From: Sulfurimonas sp.
Lineage (GTDB): Bacteria; Campylobacterota; Campylobacteria; Campylobacterales; Sulfurimonadaceae
DNA length: 64,000 nt
NCBI RefSeq assembly: GCF_023228785.1
Contig: NZ_JALOAN010000010.1
Coordinates: 7,561 to 71,560 of the forward strand
Reading direction: 5' to 3'
The notes beneath the pieces are model-generated. The model ran no database searches, was not told where the DNA came from, and was given only the letters and a program-made list of their open reading frames with translations. Of the stretch, positions 1 through 7,517 are shown piece by piece. A program made the translations under genes and the position numbers. Numbering within the stretch: position 1 is the stretch's first letter; the number at the start of each line of letters is the position of its first letter.

Positions 1-1
1 A

Positions 2-592
2 TCAGTAGAGTTGCAAGCTTCAAAAACATCTGATTCATATGGACTTAGACTACGATTTCACCTAAATTCTCCAACATCATCTACTCAAACAAAAGCGCCA
101 ATTCCAACTAATAACCCCTTAGCACTCCTGCCGACTAAACAAGATTCTGGAATGAGTCAGAGCTACTATATTGTTATCGCTATTTTAATAATCGGCATTT
201 TGATTTTAATATATCTAAAGAAAAAAATGGCACCAAAAGAGACTAAACAAAATAAATGGGCATACAACTCTTCAACATCAAATAGCACTAAGATGCAAGA
301 AACGCCAAAGTTTGATGAAAATGTATCTATTAGATTTCAAAAAAGTATTGATAACTCAAGTAGTGTAGTTATGCTTGATTTTGGTGAGCAAAGCTATTTA
401 GTTCTTATGGGTTCAAACAATATTTTACTTGATAAGTTTACAGATAACAAGCCAGCTACCCAAGATGAATTTGAATCGATTTTGAGAAATAGACAAGAAG
501 ATTTAGAAAGACTTTTAAGTCCAAGAAAAGAGTCTAAAGAACCTCTACAAGCCTATAAAGAAAGAGCTGCTTCTATATCCTACGAGGCTTAA
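2..592 (+). CDS. FliO-like flagellar export protein (5' end outside window)
   Basis: The reading frame is open to the left edge, so the N-terminus is missing. What is seen is a Ser/Thr/Pro-rich stretch, one transmembrane segment (about residues 52-70 counting from base 11) followed by a Lys-rich stop-transfer KKK, then a small cytoplasmic beta-rich domain (RFQKSIDNSSSVVMLDFGEQ, then a YLVLMGSNNILLDKF stretch) and a charged tail. The order periplasmic part, one membrane helix, small cytoplasmic domain that 'reads' like a FliO domain fits FliO of the flagellar type III export gate, which helps assemble FliP. No flagellar neighbours are visible, so the call rests on domain shape only. An alternative is an unrelated single-pass membrane protein. 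The TTG at base 11 is not a convincing start. Confidence 0.5.
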   Translation, partial: SVELQASKTSDSYGLRLRFHLNSPTSSTQTKAPIPTNNPLALLPTKQDSGMSQSYYIVIAILIIGILILIYLKKKMAPKETKQNKWAYNSSTSNSTKMQETPKFDENVSIRFQKSIDNSSSVVMLDFGEQSYLVLMGSNNILLDKFTDNKPATQDEFESILRNRQEDLERLLSPRKESKEPLQAYKERAASISYEA

Positions 593-599
593 GAAGTAG

Positions 600-1742
600 T
601 TACTTTTTTGAGTCTACTTCAAACCTTGTTTTTAGAAGTTGTTTAATCTTCTTTAGGTTAGGCAAATTTAGTTTATAACTATCATCCATCATCTTATTTA
701 TATGAAAGACTTCTGTTACAGTTATCCCATATGGATCTTTTTTCTCTTTAATAACTTTACCAGCGTCACTAAAAGAGTATAGATAGAGGTTTTTACGATT
801 TCTCTGCACGTAGTAAGTTAGAACTATCTCATCACTGTATTTTTTTTCAATAGCTACTATAACCCTTTGATCTTCTTGATACTCACCTTGTAGATCTAGA
901 AGTTCTTTAGCTTCAGCTATATCTATGTAACCTATGTAAAACTTGTTATATAGATCATGGTATCTTTGCACTGTATCTTTATATAAAAAGTTCATATCTA
1001 GCGCAAATTTTTTATGAGATCTTAGAGTTTTTGTAATCCATGACATAGTGTTGTAATATCTAAACTGATAGAGTTTAAGTGAGTGAGCTTCAATCATCTT
1101 TGTAGAGCAGACTCTTGAGATTTTAGATAGCTCTCTTGAGTCAGGATTTTGAATGTACTCTAGCACATCTTTTGCAGTAAATTCTTTTGTAAACCAAACT
1201 GTACAGTAGTCTGGAAACTGTCTAGTTCCAGTTGCACCTTCGTTTAAAATAATAAGTGCTTTTATCTCATAATCTGGGAAGATAGTCTCTAGGAGTGCTT
1301 TTTTCTTTCTAAGTCTTTTTCGCAGTTTTAAAACTGACTTTACAAGCGTCATCTCTACAAAATAGAGCTCTTTATCTTTTGTAATAAACATAGCATCAAA
1401 CTCGCTAATCTCTCTGCTTTTTGTTCTATAAACGATCTGTTGCTTTTCACTTATGGAGAGAGTATTTGCATGTGCTTTTTGTCTTCTTTGATGAAAACCT
1501 TTAAGTATAAACTTATCTATATTATCATTCTCTTGGGCATATCTTAGGAGTTTTTCATAGATAAAATTTTCAAAAACTTCACCTTCAAATGAGCGGTATG
1601 AACTTAAATATAGTGTATCTTCTTTATCTATTCCAGAAGCTATGAGTGAGAGTAGATGATTAACATTATAATCATAATGAAAGATATTATCACCTATGTC
1701 AATATCATCTAATTTTTTTATCGATTTGCTTATCTCTAACAT
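600..1742 (-). CDS. Unknown protein with PD-(D/E)XK nuclease-like core
   Basis: I do not recognise a named family. The first third carries a pattern typical of PD-(D/E)XK nuclease folds: a helix with G-E-x-x-E (FEGEVFENFIYEKL) followed about 55 residues later by EFDAMFITKDKELYFVEMT, that is an Asp at the end of one strand and E-x-T on the next, where E-x-K is usual. A strongly basic helix follows (LRKRLRKKK). The C-terminal half has no recognisable motif. No signal peptide or membrane segment is visible. The ATG at 1742 leaves a 10-base gap after dusB; an in-frame ATG at 1787 would overlap dusB by 35 bases, and neither has a strong ribosome site. It is the last gene of the dusB transcription unit. 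The function is unknown, and activity is doubtful because the catalytic Lys is replaced. Confidence 0.6.
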   Translation of the reverse strand: MLEISKSIKKLDDIDIGDNIFHYDYNVNHLLSLIASGIDKEDTLYLSSYRSFEGEVFENFIYEKLLRYAQENDNIDKFILKGFHQRRQKAHANTLSISEKQQIVYRTKSREISEFDAMFITKDKELYFVEMTLVKSVLKLRKRLRKKKALLETIFPDYEIKALIILNEGATGTRQFPDYCTVWFTKEFTAKDVLEYIQNPDSRELSKISRVCSTKMIEAHSLKLYQFRYYNTMSWITKTLRSHKKFALDMNFLYKDTVQRYHDLYNKFYIGYIDIAEAKELLDLQGEYQEDQRVIVAIEKKYSDEIVLTYYVQRNRKNLYLYSFSDAGKVIKEKKDPYGITVTEVFHINKMMDDSYKLNLPNLKKIKQLLKTRFEVDSKK

Positions 1743-1752
1743 ATATAAACCA

Positions 1753-2706
1753 TTAATTAACCTGTTGATTGTTTTTGAAAAATTCATCTAAAACATCACG
1801 ATACTCATTAATGTCAGATATATTATTTACACTATTTCTTAGCACTGATGCACCTTGATAGCCTTTTGAGTAAGTGTGTGTATGTTTTCTAAACATTGCT
1901 ACACCATGACTTCCATAAAACTCTATCATCTTGTCAAAATGCTCCATGATTATCTCATGTTTGACACTATTTTCTATATCTTTACTTCCATTTTTAAGTT
2001 GATGAAAGATCCAAGGAGCACCAATGGCACCACGACCAATCATAATACCGTCACAGCCAGTATGCTCTAGTACCCATTTTGCCTTCTCGTATGAGTCAAT
2101 ATCGCCATTTGCTATAACGGGGATAGATAGTGCTTCTTTTATCTCTTTAATGGCATCATAATCAACTTCAGACTTAAACTTCCCTGCTCTAGTTCTGCCA
2201 TGAACGGCTATAAAGTCGGCACCACTCGCCTCAACCATTTTTGCTATCTCTATATGATTTTTTTTCTCAAAGCCTAATCTAATTTTTACGCTAGTTAAGC
2301 TCTTATTTGAAGTATCTTTCATAGTTCTAATAATATCTCCCATTAGAGGAAGATTTAGAAGCAATGAACTACCACTTCCATGCCCTACAACCTTAGGAAC
2401 AGGGCAACCACAATTTAGATCTAGTATATCTATACCATCTTGCTCATTTAAAATCTCAACTGCAGATCTCACAACATCTACATCTGAACCTGAAATTTGA
2501 ACTGAGTAAGGATCTTCAATGCTTGCTTTTTTTAACATGTGAAGTGTTTTTTGTGAGCCATGAGAGAGCGCATTTGAGCTTATCATCTCACTCACAGTTA
2601 GATCTGCTCCAAATTTTTTTGCAACACTTCTAAAAGGTAGATCAGTATACCCAGCCAAAGGGGCTAGAACATAGATAGGTTTAGCAAAGGATAGTTTATC
2701 AAGCAT
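1753..2706 (-). CDS. dusB: tRNA-dihydrouridine synthase (DusB type)
   Basis: FMN enzyme that reduces uridine to dihydrouridine in tRNA D-loops. The TIM-barrel signature is complete: VLAPLAGYTDLPFRSVAKKF near the N-terminus, NCGCPVPKVVGHGSGSSLL with the catalytic Cys, the HGRTRAGKF strand, IPVIANGDI, and the phosphate-binding GCDGIMIGRGAIGAPWIF. Length (317 residues) is normal for the family. The start ATG overlaps the stop of the upstream membrane-protein gene in a TAATG, so translational coupling is likely. DusB is the usual form in Campylobacterota; the A/B/C subtype is inferred from overall similarity. Confidence 0.93.
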   Translation of the reverse strand: MLDKLSFAKPIYVLAPLAGYTDLPFRSVAKKFGADLTVSEMISSNALSHGSQKTLHMLKKASIEDPYSVQISGSDVDVVRSAVEILNEQDGIDILDLNCGCPVPKVVGHGSGSSLLLNLPLMGDIIRTMKDTSNKSLTSVKIRLGFEKKNHIEIAKMVEASGADFIAVHGRTRAGKFKSEVDYDAIKEIKEALSIPVIANGDIDSYEKAKWVLEHTGCDGIMIGRGAIGAPWIFHQLKNGSKDIENSVKHEIIMEHFDKMIEFYGSHGVAMFRKHTHTYSKGYQGASVLRNSVNNISDINEYRDVLDEFFKNNQQVN

Positions 2707-3722
2707 TAGATAAAAAGATTAATATTAAAGTTTTTACCACACTCTTTTAGTGCACTATATGCTTTGAAATTTTGATATTCATGTTCTTGAGTATTTAGTA
2801 GCAACTCATTAGCAGGAGCTATCATTTCTAAATCATAAAGAGTAAATATATAAGCTTCAAAGCCATCTTCTCTCTTCTCGCCTAGTATCTCAAAGAGTTT
2901 CATTCTTTGTTCTGGGACCATATTAGTAGCAAGTGCAGTTGATATCTCTATAAGATCTTTTGCATCTAACTCAAGAGCATTTATTAAGGATATGAGAGCA
3001 TCATTGTCAATATCTAAAGAGTTTTTAGAAGCATTGATTCTTGATAAAACTACTAAAAGTCCATCTTTTGTTAAAAATTGCTTATGTTGTTCTATTAGAG
3101 TTATTGGAGCAGTCTCAAGCATATCTAGATATGCTTCTTTAACTAAAGAGTCATCATAGTTTGCTATATGACTTAAAATATTTTCTGCTGTAATGTTACC
3201 TTTTTTATAACGATTTTTATCATTTTGTATAACTAGCGGATTTTGTGGTTTTAATGCATACTTTTTAAGATCTACCACTTCACCATTTTGAATATTTTCT
3301 ATAAGTGTTAATACGTTTTGAAGCTTTTCATTTTCAACTCCGCTTTTTAGTAGAGTTGCTGGAAAAAGAGTCGAATTGTCTATAACAAAACCTAGCAACT
3401 TAAATCTTGGAGTTTTGTAACTATGTTCTCTTTTTTCTTTTGCTAAATATGCCTCAGCTATTGCATCTACAATGTTTTCATAGTCTTTATCATATTTACG
3501 AAGTTTAAAACTTGATAATATTGAATAAAATGACATATGAAAAACACTAGCAATGTATAGTACTAAAACAGGTACAATCACCCAAATAGCAGTCGGCATG
3601 GCTGGTAAAGTAGTACCAAACACATTTAATGTCATGATTTCTTGGGAGACATATGAATAAACATACCATCCCACTAAAGCAATCAGAATTAGTGATGCTA
3701 TTGTGTATCTTTTTATATACAT
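2706..3722 (-). CDS. Conserved two-helix membrane protein, function unknown
   Basis: 338 residues. Two transmembrane helices lie at the N-terminus (about residues 8-28 and 46-68), separated by a short loop, and then a roughly 270-residue soluble domain rich in charged and helical sequence. No catalytic motif is visible. The start has a clear ribosome site (AAGGAG about 8 bases upstream). It lies between a DksA-type gene and dusB and overlaps dusB by one base, so it is in the same transcription unit. I do not recognise the family and make no functional claim beyond membrane anchoring. Confidence 0.75.
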   Translation of the reverse strand: MYIKRYTIASLILIALVGWYVYSYVSQEIMTLNVFGTTLPAMPTAIWVIVPVLVLYIASVFHMSFYSILSSFKLRKYDKDYENIVDAIAEAYLAKEKREHSYKTPRFKLLGFVIDNSTLFPATLLKSGVENEKLQNVLTLIENIQNGEVVDLKKYALKPQNPLVIQNDKNRYKKGNITAENILSHIANYDDSLVKEAYLDMLETAPITLIEQHKQFLTKDGLLVVLSRINASKNSLDIDNDALISLINALELDAKDLIEISTALATNMVPEQRMKLFEILGEKREDGFEAYIFTLYDLEMIAPANELLLNTQEHEYQNFKAYSALKECGKNFNINLFI

Positions 3723-3739
3723 AACTCGCTCCTTAAAAT

Positions 3740-4090
3740 TTAACTAGACTTCTCTACTATCTCTCTACAATCTATACAGTATATCGCATGAGGCTTAACT
3801 TTTAGTCTTTGAAAACCTATTGGGTCTTCGCACATCTCACAGATACCATAATCACCTTTAACAATTTTCGCCAAAGTTACATCTATCTCTCTTAGCTCTC
3901 TTTGTTGCTGACTTACGATCGCGCTCTCTACCATAGAGTTGTTATTCATAGCTGCATGGTCAGCCTCATCATTTAATTCTAAAGAACTTAATTGGGCCAA
4001 CTCAGCATTAACGCCTGATATATTTTTTATAATTTGCTCTTTTCTACTCTCTAATATCTCTTTAAAGTAGTTTAATTCACTCTCTTGCAC
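3740..4090 (-). CDS. DksA/TraR family zinc-finger protein
   Basis: A 116-residue protein with an N-terminal coiled-coil-like helical region and a C-terminal four-Cys zinc finger: CEMCEDPIGFQRLKVK begins it and YCIDCRE ends it (C-X2-C-X17-C-X2-C), the DksA/TraR signature. DksA proteins insert a coiled coil into the RNA polymerase secondary channel and alter initiation with ppGpp. This one is shorter than E. coli DksA (151) and its N-terminal region has acidic residues (ELNDEADHA) in the region where the coiled-coil tip lies. The start is GTG, with AAGGAA about 6 bases upstream. It follows rlmH by 11 bases. Whether it acts as DksA or as a minor paralogue cannot be told from sequence. Confidence 0.85.
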   Translation of the reverse strand: MQESELNYFKEILESRKEQIIKNISGVNAELAQLSSLELNDEADHAAMNNNSMVESAIVSQQQRELREIDVTLAKIVKGDYGICEMCEDPIGFQRLKVKPHAIYCIDCREIVEKSS

Positions 4091-4101
4091 TTACACATTC
4101 C

Positions 4102-4560
4102 TTACTTATGATATGGATGATTACTTAGTATTGAAAAACCTCTATAAATCTGCTCTAGCAAAACGACCTTTGCTATCTTGTGACTCATTGTGAGATTACT
4201 TAAACTTATGACTGCATCACTTTGTTTTAAAAAGTCTTCTTGCAATCCATAAGCACCGCCTATGAAAAATTTAACGGACATTCTATCATTTAATAGCTTA
4301 CTAAATTCAAAACTATCGATTACTTTGCCCTCCGGATGCAAACTTACGCAAAAACTACCACCCATATAGGGAGCAAAAGCTCTTGTATACGCTTCTTTTG
4401 AGGCATCTGATGAGATAGTGTGTGCTTTTGTTACATCTTTTGAAAAAAGTTCTATATCTTTAACTTTTGCAAAACGAGATATCATTTTTGCAAGATCTTT
4501 ATATAGTGGGTCATAAGTAGAGCGTTCTTTTTTTGCTATGCTAATAATCTCAATATCCAC
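4102..4560 (-). CDS. rlmH: 23S rRNA pseudouridine-1915 N3-methyltransferase RlmH
   Basis: SPOUT-family methyltransferase acting on position 1915 in helix 69 of 23S rRNA. Seen are the glycine-rich SAM-binding loop FFIGGAYGL, the LSNLTMSHKIAKVVLLEQIYR trefoil-knot region (quoted here as separate motifs LSNLTMSH and LLEQIYR), and the terminal NHPYHK, which closely matches the RlmH C-terminus. Length of 152 residues is normal. The start is GTG and abuts the stop of the upstream ThiE-type gene with no gap (TAA followed directly by GTG), so translation is probably coupled. Confidence 0.93.
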   Translation of the reverse strand: MDIEIISIAKKERSTYDPLYKDLAKMISRFAKVKDIELFSKDVTKAHTISSDASKEAYTRAFAPYMGGSFCVSLHPEGKVIDSFEFSKLLNDRMSVKFFIGGAYGLQEDFLKQSDAVISLSNLTMSHKIAKVVLLEQIYRGFSILSNHPYHK

Positions 4561-5118
4561 TTATAAAAGCCCGCTTCCTATAACTTTGTAAGTAACATGA
4601 TTAAATTCATCATCAAGCTTTACTCCACCAATAGCAGCGACTAGATGCTTTGACTTAGCCGCAATGGAGTCTAACTCTTTACCTAAGATAGTAGTTATAT
4701 TTGATTTTGTAGAAGTATCTCTATATGCGCCGAGTCCGATGTAGTTCAAATCCATCTCATTTGCAAGAAGAACTTCTTCTTCATTGTGCGCTGATATACC
4801 AATAAGTTTCTCTTTAACAACACTTCTAAGGATTTTTACAGCTTTAAGAGCGTCTTCATCTATGGCTTTTAAATCCTCTTGTCCTACATGAACGCCATCG
4901 CAAAATTCTATAAGCTCATAAGCGTCATTTACTATCAAAAAGCCATCGTAGATTTTTCTAATTGCAATGAGTTGTTGTTTTATAAAGGCTATATCTGCAT
5001 TTTTATTTCTATACTGAATAATCTCTGCATTATTGGCTTTTGCAAGAGCTACAAACTCTTCTAAAGAGAGCTCATTCCTATCTATCAGTTCTTGATCACA
5101 TAGAGCGTAGAGTCGCAT
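4561..5118 (-). CDS. Thiamine-phosphate synthase family protein (ThiE/TenI-like)
   Basis: TIM-barrel protein of the ThiE/TenI family. Seen are LYALCDQ at the N-terminus, IIQYRNKN (the Q-Y-R pyrophosphate-side motif), FLIVNDAYEL, GVHVGQEDL, NYIGLGAYRDTSTKSN and LVAAIGGV, which follow the family order. At 185 residues it is 20-30 shorter than typical ThiE, and parts of the signature are weak: the usual G-P-[IV]-F-x-T stretch is changed to GLGAYRDTST. It may be a true ThiE, or a TenI-like or divergent member. The start ATG overlaps the accD stop (TAATG), so it is coupled to fatty acid synthesis rather than to visible thiamine genes. Confidence 0.75.
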   Translation of the reverse strand: MRLYALCDQELIDRNELSLEEFVALAKANNAEIIQYRNKNADIAFIKQQLIAIRKIYDGFLIVNDAYELIEFCDGVHVGQEDLKAIDEDALKAVKILRSVVKEKLIGISAHNEEEVLLANEMDLNYIGLGAYRDTSTKSNITTILGKELDSIAAKSKHLVAAIGGVKLDDEFNHVTYKVIGSGLL

Positions 5119-5963
5119 TAAGAAGCTTTTAGGAGTGTTAGCATATCAGAGAGAGTTTTTTTAAGCTCATTTCTATTTACTATCATATCAATAGAACCCT
5201 TCTCAAGCAAAAACTCAGCTCTTTGAAAACCATCAGGAAGAGCTGAACCTATGGTTTGCTCTATTACTCTCTGTCCAGCAAAGCCTATCAAAGCACCAGG
5301 TTCTGCGATGATAATGTCTCCTAAAGTTGCAAATGAAGCACTCACTCCACCCATAGTTGGATCTGTTAGGACTGAGATATATGGGACATTGTGCCTAGCA
5401 AGTCTTGCAAGTGCAGCTGAAGTTTTACTCATTTGTAAAAGTGAGAATGTACTCTCTTGCATCCTTGCACCTCCACTAGCACTCAGTATTACTAAGCCTT
5501 GTCTTTTCTCAATAGAGCGGTTTACCGCTCTTACTATTTTCTCACCCTCAACAGAGCCTAGAGATCCACCCATAAAAGCAAAGTCAAAGATTACGATTTG
5601 AGCTGCTACACCATTCATAACTATCTCGCCACTCACAACCGAAGACTTTCTTCCAGTCTTAGCAAAGCCTTCCTCTATCCTTTTTGTATATGCTTTAGAG
5701 TCAACAAATTTTATAGGATCAACTGGATGAAGATTTGCATCGTATTCTACAAATGAGCCTTCATCTTCTAAGAGTTTTATTCTCTCATTTACGCCGATAC
5801 GAAGATGAAAACCACACTTTGGACAGACATAGTTTTGATTTTCTACCTCTTTGTAGTACATCAAAGAGTGACAAGATTTACACTTTACCCAGTGCGAAGA
5901 TGATTCGTTTTTAATTACTTGTTTTTTGTTTGAGTTAAAAGAAAAAATGCTTAAGAGGTTCAA
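5118..5963 (-). CDS. accD: Acetyl-CoA carboxylase carboxyltransferase subunit beta
   Basis: Beta half of the carboxyltransferase that transfers CO2 from carboxybiotin to acetyl-CoA, giving malonyl-CoA for fatty acid synthesis. The N-terminal zinc ribbon is complete (CKSCHSLMYYKE followed by CPKCGFHLRIG), and the crotonase-like core shows GSLGSVEGEKIVRA, SASGGARMQES and PTMGGVSASFA. 281 residues is normal. The start is TTG (bases 5963-5961) with AAAGGAT just upstream; no ATG fits as well. It is the first gene of the leftward run to dusB. AccA is not in this window. Confidence 0.95.
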   Translation of the reverse strand: MNLLSIFSFNSNKKQVIKNESSSHWVKCKSCHSLMYYKEVENQNYVCPKCGFHLRIGVNERIKLLEDEGSFVEYDANLHPVDPIKFVDSKAYTKRIEEGFAKTGRKSSVVSGEIVMNGVAAQIVIFDFAFMGGSLGSVEGEKIVRAVNRSIEKRQGLVILSASGGARMQESTFSLLQMSKTSAALARLARHNVPYISVLTDPTMGGVSASFATLGDIIIAEPGALIGFAGQRVIEQTIGSALPDGFQRAEFLLEKGSIDMIVNRNELKKTLSDMLTLLKAS

Positions 5964-5996
5964 AGAGTATCCTTTTGATATATAAAATTGCGAGCG

Positions 5997-6002
5997 ATTA
6001 TA
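5997..6002 (-). promoter_or_regulatory. -10 box for accD
   Basis: The minus strand reads a perfect TATAAT here, about 34 bases upstream of the accD TTG start, within an AT-rich block. No clear -35 is seen, which is common in Campylobacterota sigma-70 promoters. Confidence 0.6.
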
Positions 6003-6077
6003 TCGTATTTATACTTTAAACTAGAAATAATCATATAAATTATAATAAATATTATTTAATGTTTCATATATTCTAAG

Positions 6078-6115
6078 GGCGTAGACTTATGAGAGAGTTT
6101 ACACTAAGTTACGCC
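6078..6115. other. Intergenic hairpin downstream of gltD
   Basis: GGCGTA-G-ACTTA and TAAGTTACGCC form an 11-bp stem with one bulged G and a 15-base loop. It lies just past the gltD stop, so it may end or protect the gltBD transcript. It lacks the U-run of a standard intrinsic terminator. Confidence 0.4.
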
Positions 6116-6132
6116 TCCAAATACTTTAAAAA

Positions 6133-7515
6133 CTAAAGCAAATTTCTAACTATACTTTTAGCTGCTTCTCTTCCATCATATGCAGCGCTTACAACTAGAT
6201 CTGCACCTCTATAACAGTCCCCTCCTGCATATATTCCAGCTGTAGTAGTCTCATGTGTTTCTTCATTTATTACGATCCCACCCCAACTATTTATCTCGAT
6301 ACCATTTTCGTGCAAAAAAGATGGAATTTCTGTATCAAAACCTAAAGACATAATAATAATATCTGCATTTATCTTCATCTCGCTTCCTTTTACAAACTCC
6401 ATCTTTTGGCGACCACTCTCATCTTTTGCACTAAGAGTAGTCTTTATTACTTTTACAGCTAGAGCCTTTCCTTCATCATTTAAAATAATCTCTTTTGGAG
6501 CTACATTAAACATAAATTCAACACCTTCTTCCATCGCATTTTTATACTCTTTTTTACTTCCTGGCATATTTTGTGCATCTCTTCTATACAAACATCTAAC
6601 TCTTTTTGCATCTTCTCTTTTTGCAGTTCTTAAGCAGTCCATAGCAGTATCTCCACCACCAATAACTACTACATTTAGATCTTTAAAATCAAACTTTTTA
6701 TCATAAGAGAGTTTAAAGTTTTTTCTCTGCATCGCTGTTAAATACTCCATCGCATCGTAAACATTAGGTGCACCTTCACCTACAAGTGATGCTTTTTTTG
6801 CTTTAGTTGCACCGATACCTACAAACATCGCATCATGTGAGTTAGCTATCTCTTCAAAAGAGATATCTTTACCAACTTCACAATTTAGGATTAGTTTTAA
6901 TCCCGCTTCTTCTAAAAGTCTTACACGCCTCTCAACTATCTTTTTATCTAACTTAAAATTAGGGATACCATAAGTCAAAAGTCCACCTGCTCTATCACTT
7001 CTTTCATACATACTTACAGCTATTCCTGAGCGAAGAAGATATGTAGCAGCAGAGAGTCCAGCAGGGCCACTTCCTATGATAGCTACACTTTTATTTGTAG
7101 TTATACCAGGAAAAGCAGGCTTGTATCCAGCTTTAAATCCCTCTTCTGTTATGTGTGTTTCAACTGAGCCAATCGTGATAGCACCATGACCATCATTTAG
7201 CGTACAGTCTCCCTCACAAAGTCTGTCATGAGGACATACTCTTCCCATCACTTCTGGAAAAGGCGATGGCTCATTTGAGAGCTTAAATGCAAACTCCAAA
7301 TCACTCTGCGCTACAGCTTTTAGCCATTGCGGTATATAGTTGTGAAGTGGACATTTATTTAGACAAAAGGGATCACCACACTGTATGCATCTCTCGCTTT
7401 GAGTTGAAGCCTCTTTTTCATCAAGTAGCTCATATATCTCGCCAAAATCTTTTGTTCTCTCAACTACATCTCTTTTTTTTGCTTCTATTCTTTGGGTTGT
7501 TAAGTACTCTTTCAT
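6133..7515 (-). CDS. gltD: Glutamate synthase (NADPH) small subunit
   Basis: FAD/NAD(P)H half of GOGAT, which feeds electrons to GltB for 2-oxoglutarate plus glutamine to two glutamates. The N-terminal Cys clusters that ligand the 4Fe-4S centres are present (CIQCGDPFCLNKCP and CPHDRLCEGDC). They are followed by an FAD-binding GSGPAGLSAATYLL and an NAD(P)-binding GGGDTAMDC, and near the C-terminus by GIYAGGDCYRGADLVVSA. 460 residues is normal. The ATG has GGAG upstream, and the gene starts 2 bases after the gltB stop, so it is co-transcribed with gltB. Confidence 0.95.
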   Translation of the reverse strand: MKEYLTTQRIEAKKRDVVERTKDFGEIYELLDEKEASTQSERCIQCGDPFCLNKCPLHNYIPQWLKAVAQSDLEFAFKLSNEPSPFPEVMGRVCPHDRLCEGDCTLNDGHGAITIGSVETHITEEGFKAGYKPAFPGITTNKSVAIIGSGPAGLSAATYLLRSGIAVSMYERSDRAGGLLTYGIPNFKLDKKIVERRVRLLEEAGLKLILNCEVGKDISFEEIANSHDAMFVGIGATKAKKASLVGEGAPNVYDAMEYLTAMQRKNFKLSYDKKFDFKDLNVVVIGGGDTAMDCLRTAKREDAKRVRCLYRRDAQNMPGSKKEYKNAMEEGVEFMFNVAPKEIILNDEGKALAVKVIKTTLSAKDESGRQKMEFVKGSEMKINADIIIMSLGFDTEIPSFLHENGIEINSWGGIVINEETHETTTAGIYAGGDCYRGADLVVSAAYDGREAAKSIVRNLL

Positions 7516-7517
7516 GG

